A DNA stretch of 63,705 nt from an uncultured Phycisphaerales bacterium. Lineage in GTDB: Bacteria; Planctomycetota; Phycisphaerae; Sedimentisphaerales; Anaerohalosphaeraceae. The stretch spans positions 1-63,705 of the forward strand of contig CALMLO010000048.1 of NCBI GenBank assembly GCA_937868095.1, given 5' to 3'. The notes below the pieces were generated by a model, which saw only the letters and a program-made list of their open reading frames with translations, did no database searches and was not told the origin of the DNA. Below are positions 7,250 through 15,176 of the stretch, piece by piece (the first letter of the stretch is position 1; each line of letters starts with the position of its first letter). Both the position numbers and the translations under genes were made by a program.

Positions 7250-8765
7250 AGCCAAGATTTATTTTGTGGGGGCCGGACCCGGAGAGCCGGCTCTGATTAC
7301 CATGCGGGGGGCTCAGATTTTGCGCCAGGCCGATTGTGTAATTTACGACGGGCTGGTCAGCGAGGCCCTTTTAGACGGCTGTCCCGCCGACTGTGAGAAA
7401 ATCTGTGTTCGAAAAAGGACCGGAGAGCATCCCTTTACGCAGGAACAGATTCATCATCTGCTGATTCAGAAAACGGCTCAATGCCGCACGGTGGCGCGTT
7501 TGAAAGGCGGCGATCCCAATCTGTTCGGCAGACTTGCCGAGGAGATTCAACTTTGTATCCGCCTGGGTGCGGATTTTGAGGTGGTGCCGGGGGTAACCGC
7601 GGCGACAGCGGCAGCGGCCTGCGCCGGTTTGTTTTTGACCGACCGCCAGTCCAGTTCCCAGGTGATTTTTGTGACAGGCCAGGAGACGCCGGATAAGGCG
7701 GAAACGGCTGTTGACTGGGATTTGCTGGCTCGTTTTCGGGGGACGATTGCTTTTTATATGGCCATGAGCAATCTGACGCAGATTGTCCAAATCCTGCTGG
7801 AGAAGGGCAAATCTCCTCAGACACCCGCGGCTGTAATTCAAAATGCCGCTGGGCCCAATCAGCGAATTGCGCACGCTTCGCTGGAGACGATTGCATCGGA
7901 GTGCAGCCGGCGAGGCATTGAAGCCCCGGCGATTGTGCTGATTGGTCCGACCGCGGTTTACCGGCAGGAATACGACTGGTTCAGCCGACGCCCTTTGTTT
8001 GGAAAAACGATTTTGATTACACGGGACGAAGAAGGCAATCGTCGGCTGGCTGCCTGCCTGCGCCAGCAGGGGGCGGAAGTGCTCTGTTTTGCAGCCATTT
8101 CTGTACACCCTCTGCTGAATACGGATGCAGCCGCCTCGGCCCTGAGCCGGCTCCGCGAGATGGACTGGGTTGTTTTTACCAGCCCGCGCGGCGTGCGTTT
8201 TACCTTTGAAGGGCTGGCTTCCCTTGGAAAAGATGGGCGTGCTTTTGGAAATGCCAAAATTGCCTGCATCGGCCCGGAAACGGCGCGGCGTCTGGCCGAG
8301 GTTGGCCTGCGGGCGGATTTTGTTCCGACGCGGTTCATCGGCGAAGCTCTTGCGGAAGAATTAGCCGCACGAGAGCCCCTCGAGCATAAAAAAATCCTCC
8401 TGCTGCGTTCGGCCATTGCCCCCGACGACCTGCCTTGCTGTCTTCGGCAGAGAGGGGCTTGCGTGGAAGATGTGCCGATTTATACGGTTAAACCCGCTTC
8501 CCCCGCACCGGAGCAGATTCAGCCGCTCCGCCGCCGGCTTACCCAGCGGCAGATAGATTGGATTTTGTTTGCCAGCAGTTCTGCCGCGGAAGCATTTTTT
8601 CAGACCTTCCCCAAAGAAACAGTTTTGCAAAGCGGCACTCGGCTTGCCTCGATTGGCCCTGCGACAACCCGGCGGCTCCGGCAGCTGGGCTTCTCGCCGG
8701 CTGTCGAAGCGCCCGTACATACCGCTGACGGCTTGCTCGAAGCCATTCTTCATTACTATGATTAA
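7242..8765 (+). CDS. cobA/hemD: Fused uroporphyrinogen-III C-methyltransferase / uroporphyrinogen-III synthase
   Basis: This is a bifunctional protein of 507 residues. The N-terminal half (about 1-245) is the SAM-dependent methyltransferase that turns uroporphyrinogen III into precorrin-2. It shows VGAGPGEPALITMRG near the start, the RLKGGDPNLFGR loop, the VPGVTAATAAAA segment and the late AVIQNAAGPNQR motif. The C-terminal half (about 250-507) is uroporphyrinogen-III synthase, which cyclises and inverts ring D of hydroxymethylbilane; it starts at KTILITRDEEGN and contains the TSPRGVRF and FASSSAAEAF elements. Such fusions are known in anaerobes. Placing the methyltransferase inside the heme operon commits flux to siroheme, as the Ahb route needs. 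It overlaps both neighbours by eight bases. Confidence 0.93.
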   Translation: MPKAKIYFVGAGPGEPALITMRGAQILRQADCVIYDGLVSEALLDGCPADCEKICVRKRTGEHPFTQEQIHHLLIQKTAQCRTVARLKGGDPNLFGRLAEEIQLCIRLGADFEVVPGVTAATAAAACAGLFLTDRQSSSQVIFVTGQETPDKAETAVDWDLLARFRGTIAFYMAMSNLTQIVQILLEKGKSPQTPAAVIQNAAGPNQRIAHASLETIASECSRRGIEAPAIVLIGPTAVYRQEYDWFSRRPLFGKTILITRDEEGNRRLAACLRQQGAEVLCFAAISVHPLLNTDAAASALSRLREMDWVVFTSPRGVRFTFEGLASLGKDGRAFGNAKIACIGPETARRLAEVGLRADFVPTRFIGEALAEELAAREPLEHKKILLLRSAIAPDDLPCCLRQRGACVEDVPIYTVKPASPAPEQIQPLRRRLTQRQIDWILFASSSAAEAFFQTFPKETVLQSGTRLASIGPATTRRLRQLGFSPAVEAPVHTADGLLEAILHYYD

Positions 8766-9906
8766 TATAACCAAACTTTACTGCGGCAAACCGGGGCGTT
8801 CCGATGCCCTTCGCTATCCCTTGCATCGGGACAACAAACCCATCGTAGTTTTTAACTGTACCTGGCGGTGCAATCTGAAGTGTGTTCACTGCTACAGCCA
8901 TTCCCGCGATGGAAGCCGGCAGCCCGTTCTGTCCACAGAACAAGCCAAGTCTCTGATTGAGCAGATTGCCGATTTCGGCTGTCCGGTGCTGCTTTTCAGC
9001 GGCGGCGAACCGCTGCTGCGGGAGGATTTGTTCGATTTAATCGCTTACGCCGGCCGCAAAGGCATTCGCACAGTTCTTTCCACGAACGGAACGTTGATTA
9101 CCCGGCAGACAGCCGAACGGCTGGCTTCTCTGAGTGTGAGTTATGTCGGCATTTCCCTTGATGGCTCTGCTGATTTTCACGATCATTTTCGACAGGTCGA
9201 AGGCGCCTTTGCGGCGGCAATCAAGGGAATCCGCTTTTGCCGGCTGACCGGCATTCCGGCAGGGTTGCGCTTTACAATGACAGCCGAAAACATCGGACAG
9301 ATTCCTTCCCTTTTTGAGACTGCCGCCAATCTGGATGTCCGGCGGCTTTGCTTTTATCACCTGATTCGCACCGGACGAGCCAAAGACCTGGAAAAAGCGA
9401 TGCCGTCTGCTGAAAAGGTGCGGAAGGCAATGGAATATATCTTTTCGTGCACGGAGCAGATGGTCTCGATGGGCAAGGTTGACGAGGTCCTCACCGTAGG
9501 CAACCATGCCGACGGCCCCTATCTGCTGATGCGGCTCAGGCAGGCCGGCTCTGTCCTGGCGGACCAGACCGAAGAATATTTAAGGCGGGCTGCGGGCAAC
9601 CGAATCGGTCAGAATATCGCTGCTGTAGACTGGACGGGGCAGGTCTTTGCCGACCAGTTCTGGCGGTCCTATTCCCTTGGCAGCATACTCGAAAAACCCT
9701 TTGCCCGCATTTGGGAGGATGAGACAAATCCGGTTTTGCAGGTTCTGCGAAACAAAAAGGATTATCAGGATGTTCAATGCCGGCGCTGCCGATGGTTTGA
9801 CCTTTGCGGCGGCAATTTCAGGTCTTTGGACGGCAGTTCCGATATACGTTTTTGGCAGAATGAGCCGCCGTGCTATCTGAGTGAACAGGAAATAACTCAA
9901 GAGTAG
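8758..9906 (+). CDS. ahbC: 12,18-didecarboxysiroheme deacetylase AhbC (radical SAM)
   Basis: AhbC is the radical-SAM enzyme of the alternative heme pathway that removes the acetate side chains of 12,18-didecarboxysiroheme to give iron-coproporphyrin III. The N-terminus MINITKLYCGKPGRSDALRY is characteristic of AhbC. The cluster motif CNLKCVHC gives Cys38, Cys42 and Cys45. The FSGGEPLLREDLF segment is the SAM-binding glycine-rich motif, and a C-terminal cysteine set (QCRRCRWFDLCGGN) probably binds an auxiliary cluster. The ATG at 8758 is chosen over an upstream in-frame ATG because it restores the family N-terminus and gives the 8-base overlap typical of this operon. The product is 382 residues. 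Confidence 0.92.
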   Translation: MINITKLYCGKPGRSDALRYPLHRDNKPIVVFNCTWRCNLKCVHCYSHSRDGSRQPVLSTEQAKSLIEQIADFGCPVLLFSGGEPLLREDLFDLIAYAGRKGIRTVLSTNGTLITRQTAERLASLSVSYVGISLDGSADFHDHFRQVEGAFAAAIKGIRFCRLTGIPAGLRFTMTAENIGQIPSLFETAANLDVRRLCFYHLIRTGRAKDLEKAMPSAEKVRKAMEYIFSCTEQMVSMGKVDEVLTVGNHADGPYLLMRLRQAGSVLADQTEEYLRRAAGNRIGQNIAAVDWTGQVFADQFWRSYSLGSILEKPFARIWEDETNPVLQVLRNKKDYQDVQCRRCRWFDLCGGNFRSLDGSSDIRFWQNEPPCYLSEQEITQE

Positions 9907-9917
9907 GAGAATACAAG

Positions 9918-10907
9918 ATGGGATTTCCGCAAGTGCGAATGCGTCGGCTTCGGCAAAGTCCTGCGATGCGTCGGCTGGTTGCCGCCGCCCGGCTGAACAC
10001 CGACGATTTAGTTTATCCTTTATTTGTCTGCCCCGGTGAAAAAGTCAAAAAGCCCATCCTCTCTATGGACGGCTGCTTCCATTTTTCACCCGACCAAATC
10101 ACCGAAGAAGCACGGAAAATTTCGGATTTAGGTATTCCGGCTGTTCTTTTGTTCGGCCTGCCGTCTCAAAAGGATGCTCAGGGTTCTGAGGCCTGGTCAG
10201 AAGACTCGGCTGTCTGCCGGGCCGTAAGGGAGATTAAAAAAGCCGTGCCCGATTTGCTGGTGATTACTGATGTGTGTCTGTGTGCTTATACCGAGCATGG
10301 GCACTGCGGTCTGGTGCGGGACGGCCGAATCGACAACGACCTGACCCTTCAGAATCTCGCCAGAATGGCCCTGGCTCATGCCCGCGCTGGTGCTGATGTT
10401 GCTGCTCCTTCCGATATGATGGATGGACGCGTTCAGATAATTCGCCAGACACTTGATGAAGCCGGCTTTACTCAGACTGCAATTTTGAGTTATTCCGCCA
10501 AATATGCGTCGGCTTTTTATGGGCCGTTCCGCGATGCGGCCGGCAGTGCTCCGTCTTTCGGCAATCGCCGGACGTATCAGATGGACCCTGCGGCTCCGCT
10601 CCGGCAGGCGATGCGGGAAATCGCCTTGGATATCGAAGAAGGGGCCGATATGGTTATGGTCAAGCCCTCGCTGGCTTATTTGGATGTGATTGTTCATGCT
10701 CGAAAGCGCTTTGATGTTCCGCTGGCGGCTTACCATGTATCCGGTGAGTATATGATGCTCTGTCAGGCCGCTTCCGCTGGTTTGCTCGACCGCAAAGAGG
10801 CAATGATGGAAACCTTGATTGCCATTAAGCGGGCCGGCGCGGATTTTATAATTACATATTTTGCCAAGGAGGCGGCCCGATTGCTTCCCCGATTGCTTCA
10901 TGGATAA
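9918..10907 (+). CDS. hemB: Porphobilinogen synthase (delta-aminolevulinate dehydratase) HemB
   Basis: HemB condenses two 5-aminolevulinate molecules to porphobilinogen. The 329-residue protein carries the two active-site lysines, Lys195 (SAKYASAFYGPF) and Lys249 (MVKPSLAYLD). The catalytic-zinc cysteines Cys120, Cys122 and Cys130 lie in DVCLCAYTEHGHCG, so this is the zinc-dependent type. A good ribosome-binding site (TAGGAGAATACAAG) precedes the ATG, the only clear one within the operon, and there is an 11-base gap after ahbC. Biochemically it acts before HemC, so gene order does not follow pathway order. The ahbD start overlaps its end by eight bases. Confidence 0.95.
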   Translation: MGFPQVRMRRLRQSPAMRRLVAAARLNTDDLVYPLFVCPGEKVKKPILSMDGCFHFSPDQITEEARKISDLGIPAVLLFGLPSQKDAQGSEAWSEDSAVCRAVREIKKAVPDLLVITDVCLCAYTEHGHCGLVRDGRIDNDLTLQNLARMALAHARAGADVAAPSDMMDGRVQIIRQTLDEAGFTQTAILSYSAKYASAFYGPFRDAAGSAPSFGNRRTYQMDPAAPLRQAMREIALDIEEGADMVMVKPSLAYLDVIVHARKRFDVPLAAYHVSGEYMMLCQAASAGLLDRKEAMMETLIAIKRAGADFIITYFAKEAARLLPRLLHG

Positions 10908-11931
10908 GCCGCTGACAAAACCTCGCATTGCAGCATTTGAAATTACCCGGCGCTGCCCGCTTCACTGCCGGCATTGCCGGGCTGCAGCAGACCCGCATAC
11001 GCAGGACGTTTTGTCCACGCAGGATTGCATTTCAATTCTGTCCGCTCTGGCCTCCTCTCACCGCTGTCTGGTCATTCTTACAGGCGGTGAACCGATGGAA
11101 CGTTCTGATTTCTTTTCGATCCTTCAGGCCGGCACCAAGGCCGGCTTGCGAATGGCTTTGGCTGCCTGCGGCCGCTATCTGGACGACTCAGCAGCCCGCC
11201 GGCTTAAAAAGGAAGCGGTTTTGTCAATTTCCTTTTCACTCGATGGGGCGGATGCTCAAACGCACGATGATTTCCGTGCCTCTCCGGGAGCTTTCGAAAC
11301 CGTCCTGAAGGCAATCGAAACGGCTCGAAAGGCCGGCTTGACCTTCCAAATCAACACTACCCTTACCAGACAAAACCTGCACGAGGTGGACCGGATTGCC
11401 CGCCTGTGTGAACAGCTCGGCGCCTCCTGCTGGAATCCCTTTGTTCTTGTGCCGGTCGGGCGGGGCGAGCAGATACAGGACTTGCTGCTTGAGGGCGAGG
11501 AATATGAATCGCTCCTCGAGTCCCTTTGCCGCATCAAGCAGCATCTGTCGATTCAAGTGCGGCTTACCTGCGGCCCGCAGTTTGTCCGTCTCTGCCGACA
11601 GGCGAACCTGCCGAAAGCCGACAAGGTATCCGGCTGTCTGGCCGGCAGGGATTTTGTCTTTATCAGTTATCGAGGAGATGTTCAGCCCTGCGGATTTTTG
11701 GAGATTTCGGCGGGCAATCTGCTTGAGAGGAGTTTTGATTCCATCTGGAGCCGGTCGCCATTGTTTCAAAGTCTGCGTCAAACCAGCAACTATAAAGGGG
11801 CGTGCGGGCGGTGTTCGTATCTGTCAATCTGCCGCGGCTGCCGAGCCAGGGCTTATGCGGTGTACGGCGATTATCTTCAGCAGGACCCGGTTTGCCTGCT
11901 CGCACAGCCGCAAAGAGGAAATCAGCAATGA
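10900..11931 (+). CDS. ahbD: Heme b synthase AhbD (radical SAM)
   Basis: AhbD performs the last step of the alternative heme route, converting the two propionates of iron-coproporphyrin III to vinyl groups to yield heme b. The 343-residue product begins MDKPLTKPRIAAFEITRRC, matching the family N-terminus. The radical-SAM cysteines are Cys19, Cys23 and Cys26 in CPLHCRHC, followed by the ILTGGEPMERSD glycine-rich motif. The C-terminal cysteine-rich stretch ACGRCSYLSICRGC fits the second iron-sulfur cluster described for AhbD. The chosen start gives an 8-base overlap with hemB; a longer in-frame version starting at about 10861 would add an unconvincing arginine-rich leader. Confidence 0.9.
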   Translation: MDKPLTKPRIAAFEITRRCPLHCRHCRAAADPHTQDVLSTQDCISILSALASSHRCLVILTGGEPMERSDFFSILQAGTKAGLRMALAACGRYLDDSAARRLKKEAVLSISFSLDGADAQTHDDFRASPGAFETVLKAIETARKAGLTFQINTTLTRQNLHEVDRIARLCEQLGASCWNPFVLVPVGRGEQIQDLLLEGEEYESLLESLCRIKQHLSIQVRLTCGPQFVRLCRQANLPKADKVSGCLAGRDFVFISYRGDVQPCGFLEISAGNLLERSFDSIWSRSPLFQSLRQTSNYKGACGRCSYLSICRGCRARAYAVYGDYLQQDPVCLLAQPQRGNQQ

Positions 11932-12020
11932 AGAATTTACAAAATCCTTATCCGTCTGTGATTTTTTATAGAATCCGCCGCCAGGGCAAAGATTCGGATG
12001 TTTTCTTATGCCGCCGTTAA
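11928..12020 (+). CDS. Possible 30-residue leader/linker peptide between ahbD and ahbAB
   Basis: A 30-codon frame starts with an ATG that overlaps the ahbD stop (ATGA). It is preceded by a good Shine-Dalgarno (GAGGAA, eight bases away). It ends 13 bases inside the beginning of ahbAB, which by itself has no clear ribosome-binding site. The peptide, MKNLQNPYPSVIF then a basic RIRRQGKDSDVFLCRR end, resembles nothing I know. The arrangement suggests translational coupling from ahbD to ahbAB. It could equally be a chance frame, or an ahbAB N-terminal extension disconnected by a frame shift. Confidence 0.45.
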   Translation: MKNLQNPYPSVIFYRIRRQGKDSDVFLCRR

Positions 12021-12970
12021 ACACACACCAACTGCTTTCTATTCTGGAAACGGGCATTGAAATTGTCCCGGCCCCTTATCAGGAAATTGCCAAGAAGGTG
12101 GGGGTGTCCGAGGCCGTGCTGCTGGAAGAAATACGCCGGCTCAAAGAACAGGGACTTATCCGCCGGTTTCGGGGGCAGATGAACTATCGAATGCTCGGCA
12201 GAACAGCTTGCCTTGCCGCTGCTTCTGTCTCGCCGGACAAACTCGACAGGGTTATTGCTGCTGTCAATGCTGTGCCGGCGGTTTCACATCATTATTTGAG
12301 AGACCATCAATTCAATCTTTGGTTTACCTTGCAAGCCGAATCGCCGGCAGCGATTGAGCATCTTCTTGCGGACCTTGCCGCCCGCTGCGGTACGGAGTTT
12401 TTCCCTTTGCCGGTCCGCCGTTTTTTTAAACTCGACGTTCGCTTTCTCAGCCATGGTTCAACCCCCCAGCGAACGGCAGGCAGCGTATCCGAACAGCCGA
12501 TGCCGATAGAGTTAAACAGTGTCCAAAAGCAGGTTCTGAACTTTCTTCAGGACGAGTTTCCGCTCGTGCCGTATCCCTTCGCTCAGATGGGCGGACTTGA
12601 CCAGTCCGTGTGCATTCAGACGACTAAGCAGCTGCTGCAGAAAGGCATTTTAAAACGGATTGCCGCTGTTCTCAATCACTATCGGCTCGGCTGTCAGGTC
12701 AACGCCATGTTTTGTGTTCACGCTGCAGAAGCGGAAATCGAAAGGGCAGGCATGGTTTTGGCTTCATGGCCTCAGGTAAGCCATTGCTATCAGAGACAAA
12801 CCTTTCCGGGCTGGTCGTATAACCTGTTTGCGATGGTGCATTTCCGCAGCGAGGAAGAACTGAACCGCTGGATTGAGCAGGTCCGTTCCGCTCTGAATCT
12901 GTCCGATTTTGCAGTCTTAAGAACCTTGCGGGAATTAAAAAAAGAACCCGTCAGGATTGAATTTATCTGA
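12008..12970 (+). CDS. ahbAB: Siroheme decarboxylase, fused AhbA and AhbB halves
   Basis: AhbA and AhbB are Lrp/AsnC-like proteins that together decarboxylate the acetates at C12 and C18 of siroheme, the entry step of the alternative heme route. In most organisms they are two polypeptides. Here one 320-residue protein holds two homologous halves. Half one (about 1-155) has a winged-helix start (IAKKVGVSEAVLLEEIRRL), then RFRGQMNYRMLG, and the signature VSHHYLRDHQFNLWFTL. Half two (about 172-320) repeats this, with KRIAAVLNHYRLGCQ and VSHCYQRQTFPGWSYNLF, the strongest family signature. The start lacks a Shine-Dalgarno and lies inside the preceding small frame. The gene ends in a shared bidirectional terminator. 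NirDLGH-type heme d1 proteins are relatives, but ahbC and ahbD next door argue for heme b. Confidence 0.88.
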   Translation: MPPLNTHQLLSILETGIEIVPAPYQEIAKKVGVSEAVLLEEIRRLKEQGLIRRFRGQMNYRMLGRTACLAAASVSPDKLDRVIAAVNAVPAVSHHYLRDHQFNLWFTLQAESPAAIEHLLADLAARCGTEFFPLPVRRFFKLDVRFLSHGSTPQRTAGSVSEQPMPIELNSVQKQVLNFLQDEFPLVPYPFAQMGGLDQSVCIQTTKQLLQKGILKRIAAVLNHYRLGCQVNAMFCVHAAEAEIERAGMVLASWPQVSHCYQRQTFPGWSYNLFAMVHFRSEEELNRWIEQVRSALNLSDFAVLRTLRELKKEPVRIEFI

Positions 12971-12980
12971 CGGGTTCTTT
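12941..12980. terminator. Bidirectional intrinsic terminator at the end of the hem operon
   Basis: A perfect 14-bp inverted repeat, AAAGAACCCGTCAG (12941-12954) and CTGACGGGTTCTTT (12967-12980), encloses a 12-base loop. An A-run on the left and T-residues on the right allow termination in both directions. It serves ahbAB, whose stop codon lies inside the right arm, and the convergent esterase gene. Confidence 0.9.
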
Positions 12981-13009
12981 GGAAATCTGTTAGCCGCGCC
13001 GAACTGTTT

Positions 13010-14974
13010 TTACCAGTTGTCAGTCCGGAACGAAGAAGCCGGCAGCCCTTCTTTATTAAAGAGATTCGGCTGAGCTGAGTTGGTAAAGCCGTAGCGGACT
13101 GCAACCGGCTTGGGAACCTCAGGGCTGAAGACCACCACTGTATCTCCTTCGATGACGGCTGTTGCCGGGACGAACTTTTTATCTTCGCCGGCAATGGTAA
13201 AATGAGTCAGAGGACCGCCCTTGGCTGTCAGCCCTGAGCCGACATGGTCAAAGAAGAGGCGGATTTTGCTGCCTTCAATCTTCATTTCACGGTAGAGAGG
13301 CCCCGAATAGACGATGTTGTCGCGTCCATAGGTTTTCGCCATCGCCCACAGGGAAAGCCGTTTGGCCACATCCAGCTTGTTGGTAGGATGAATGTCTTTG
13401 GGGTTGCCGATATCCATTGTGACCGCCATTCCGCTGTTCGGCAGCAAAGAAAGAATATGCATCTGGGCCTCTCGCAGCAGAGCACTCGTCGTATCGTCCG
13501 GGTTGCCGTAATCATAAGGAGCAATCTGGACATAATAAAATGGGAAGTCGCCGCGTCCCCATTGTTTGCGCCAGTCCTGAACCATCGCCGGCAGCAGCCG
13601 CTTGTATTGTTCGGCCCGTCCGCAGTTGGACTCACCCTGATACCAAAGCGCTCCCCGGATGCCGTAGGGAATCAGCGGAGCAATCATCGCATTATAAAGC
13701 ACAGTCGGCATATTCTGATCAATCGGCCGAAGGTCTATATACCCGGGCAGGTCAGCGTAGGTAATGCTCAGTTTGGATTTCCACTGTCCGGCCAGCGGAA
13801 TCGCCTTCTCGGGCTTTCCCTTCGGATAAATCCGAATCTGCTCCGGCTGACCGTAAAGACCGCCGCCCCCCATCATATCCCAAATACGGATAGCCAGCAG
13901 ATTTTTGCCGGCTCTGGCTATGCCGGGGCGGATTACATAGGTGCGGAAAATATGATAGGCGTCGGTTTGCCCGATTTGCTTGCCGTTCAGCCAGGTAATA
14001 TCCGCATCATCAATCGGCCCCAGTTCAAGAATCAACTCCTCATTGACCCACTCGGCAGGGATGGTAATTTCCTTGCGATGCCACAAAATCCCGTCCACCT
14101 TATCCAGGCCGTCTTGATTCCACAGTCCCGGCACAGGCAGCAAAGTCCAGCCGCTGTCATCGAACGATTCCGAATACCATTGTTCGCTTATTCCCCGGTC
14201 GGTTTTAACAATTTGTTCATCCCAGTCGCGCTGGAGTTGACGGATTTGGGCGCCGGTCAGCGGGGGACGTTTGTGTTCTTTGTCCAGCTCCTTCAATTGG
14301 GCCTCAAACTCGCCGAGCCGCTCAATCGCCTCCCGACGAGTCCACGCCTCTGCCGGAGTGCCTCCCCAATACGAACCAATCATTCCGACGGGAACCTTCA
14401 ACTCATCACACAGAATGCGGGCAAAAAGGTATCCGACAGCCGAAAAAGAAGCAGCCGTATCCGGTGAACAAACCACCCATTGACCGCTGCAATCCGGCAG
14501 CGGTTCCAGGGCGGTGGTTCTGTCCACTGTAAAAAACCGAATTTGCGGATAATTCGCCGCAGCAGCCAGCTCCCTTTCCGCATTGTCTATCCTTGAAGTT
14601 GGAAACTCCATATTCGATTGGCCGGAGCACAGCCACACCTCACCTAACAGGATATTCTGGATGGTGATTTCGTTCTTTCCTTTCAAGGTGAGAGTATAGG
14701 GCCCGCCGCCGTCGCCGGTTTTGAGCATTATTTTCCAGGAGCCGTCCGCGCTGGCCTGGATGGTTTGGCTGATTTGAATATCCGGTTTCCAACTGTGCTG
14801 GACTGTAATTGTTTCACCCGGCTCCGCCCAGCCCCAGACAGCAACCTCGCTGTTCTGCTGAAGCACCATATTATCCGACAGGATAGCCGGCAGACGCACA
14901 TCAGCTGTACAAAAAGCACCCAAAACAAACACAAATAAAGCCAAACTCTGCCATTGATTTTTTGAGATGTTCAT
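13010..14974 (-). CDS. Secreted sialate O-acetylesterase-like SGNH esterase
   Basis: The product is a probable extracytoplasmic carbohydrate esterase of the sialate O-acetylesterase family, which removes acetyl groups from sugars. The start at 14974 follows AAGGAGTCAACA and begins a signal peptide (MNISKNQWQSLALFVFVLGAF). The SGNH-fold blocks are present: GEVWLCSGQSNMEFP with the serine nucleophile, GALWYQGESN, and the catalytic Asp/His pair in DIGNPKDIHP. A beta-galactosidase-like jelly-roll insertion (about 265-375, with LELGPIDDADITWLNGKQIG) is usual in long members. Length is 654 residues. In planctomycetes such enzymes often act on acetylated plant or algal glycans, so sialic acid need not be the substrate. 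It is divergent from the sugar ABC operon. Confidence 0.85.
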   Translation of the reverse strand: MNISKNQWQSLALFVFVLGAFCTADVRLPAILSDNMVLQQNSEVAVWGWAEPGETITVQHSWKPDIQISQTIQASADGSWKIMLKTGDGGGPYTLTLKGKNEITIQNILLGEVWLCSGQSNMEFPTSRIDNAERELAAAANYPQIRFFTVDRTTALEPLPDCSGQWVVCSPDTAASFSAVGYLFARILCDELKVPVGMIGSYWGGTPAEAWTRREAIERLGEFEAQLKELDKEHKRPPLTGAQIRQLQRDWDEQIVKTDRGISEQWYSESFDDSGWTLLPVPGLWNQDGLDKVDGILWHRKEITIPAEWVNEELILELGPIDDADITWLNGKQIGQTDAYHIFRTYVIRPGIARAGKNLLAIRIWDMMGGGGLYGQPEQIRIYPKGKPEKAIPLAGQWKSKLSITYADLPGYIDLRPIDQNMPTVLYNAMIAPLIPYGIRGALWYQGESNCGRAEQYKRLLPAMVQDWRKQWGRGDFPFYYVQIAPYDYGNPDDTTSALLREAQMHILSLLPNSGMAVTMDIGNPKDIHPTNKLDVAKRLSLWAMAKTYGRDNIVYSGPLYREMKIEGSKIRLFFDHVGSGLTAKGGPLTHFTIAGEDKKFVPATAVIEGDTVVVFSPEVPKPVAVRYGFTNSAQPNLFNKEGLPASSFRTDNW

Positions 14975-15110
14975 TGTTGACTCCTTACGATGTTCCTCAA
15001 TCATTTATCATTCTGCTCTCCATAAACAGTGAAAATTGTACCTGATGAAAGCCGAACCGGCAAGTCCATTTGCAGAATACTTTTCCCGAAGAACAGACTG
15101 AAAAAAGCCC

Positions 15111-15139
15111 TTGAAGCCGGCGGCCTCCTGCGGTAAAGT
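15111..15139 (+). promoter_or_regulatory. Candidate promoter of the sugar ABC transporter operon
   Basis: TTGAAG (15111-15116) and TAAAGT (15134-15139) are 17 bases apart, about 37 bases upstream of the first gene's ATG. Based on sequence match only. Confidence 0.45.
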
Positions 15140-15176
15140 GGCGGCGTTTGAATAAAAAGCAAAGGGGAAGCCGTTT

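Noticed and set aside
12008..12970. Heme d1 biosynthesis (NirDLGH) instead of heme b for the fused Lrp-like protein
   Set aside because: The adjacent ahbC and ahbD genes and the absence of nirJ/nirE/nirS/nirF in the window favour the heme b route.
13244..14467. 407-codon plus-strand frame opposite the esterase gene
   Set aside because: Antisense shadow of a clear SGNH esterase; no ribosome-binding site or recognisable motif.
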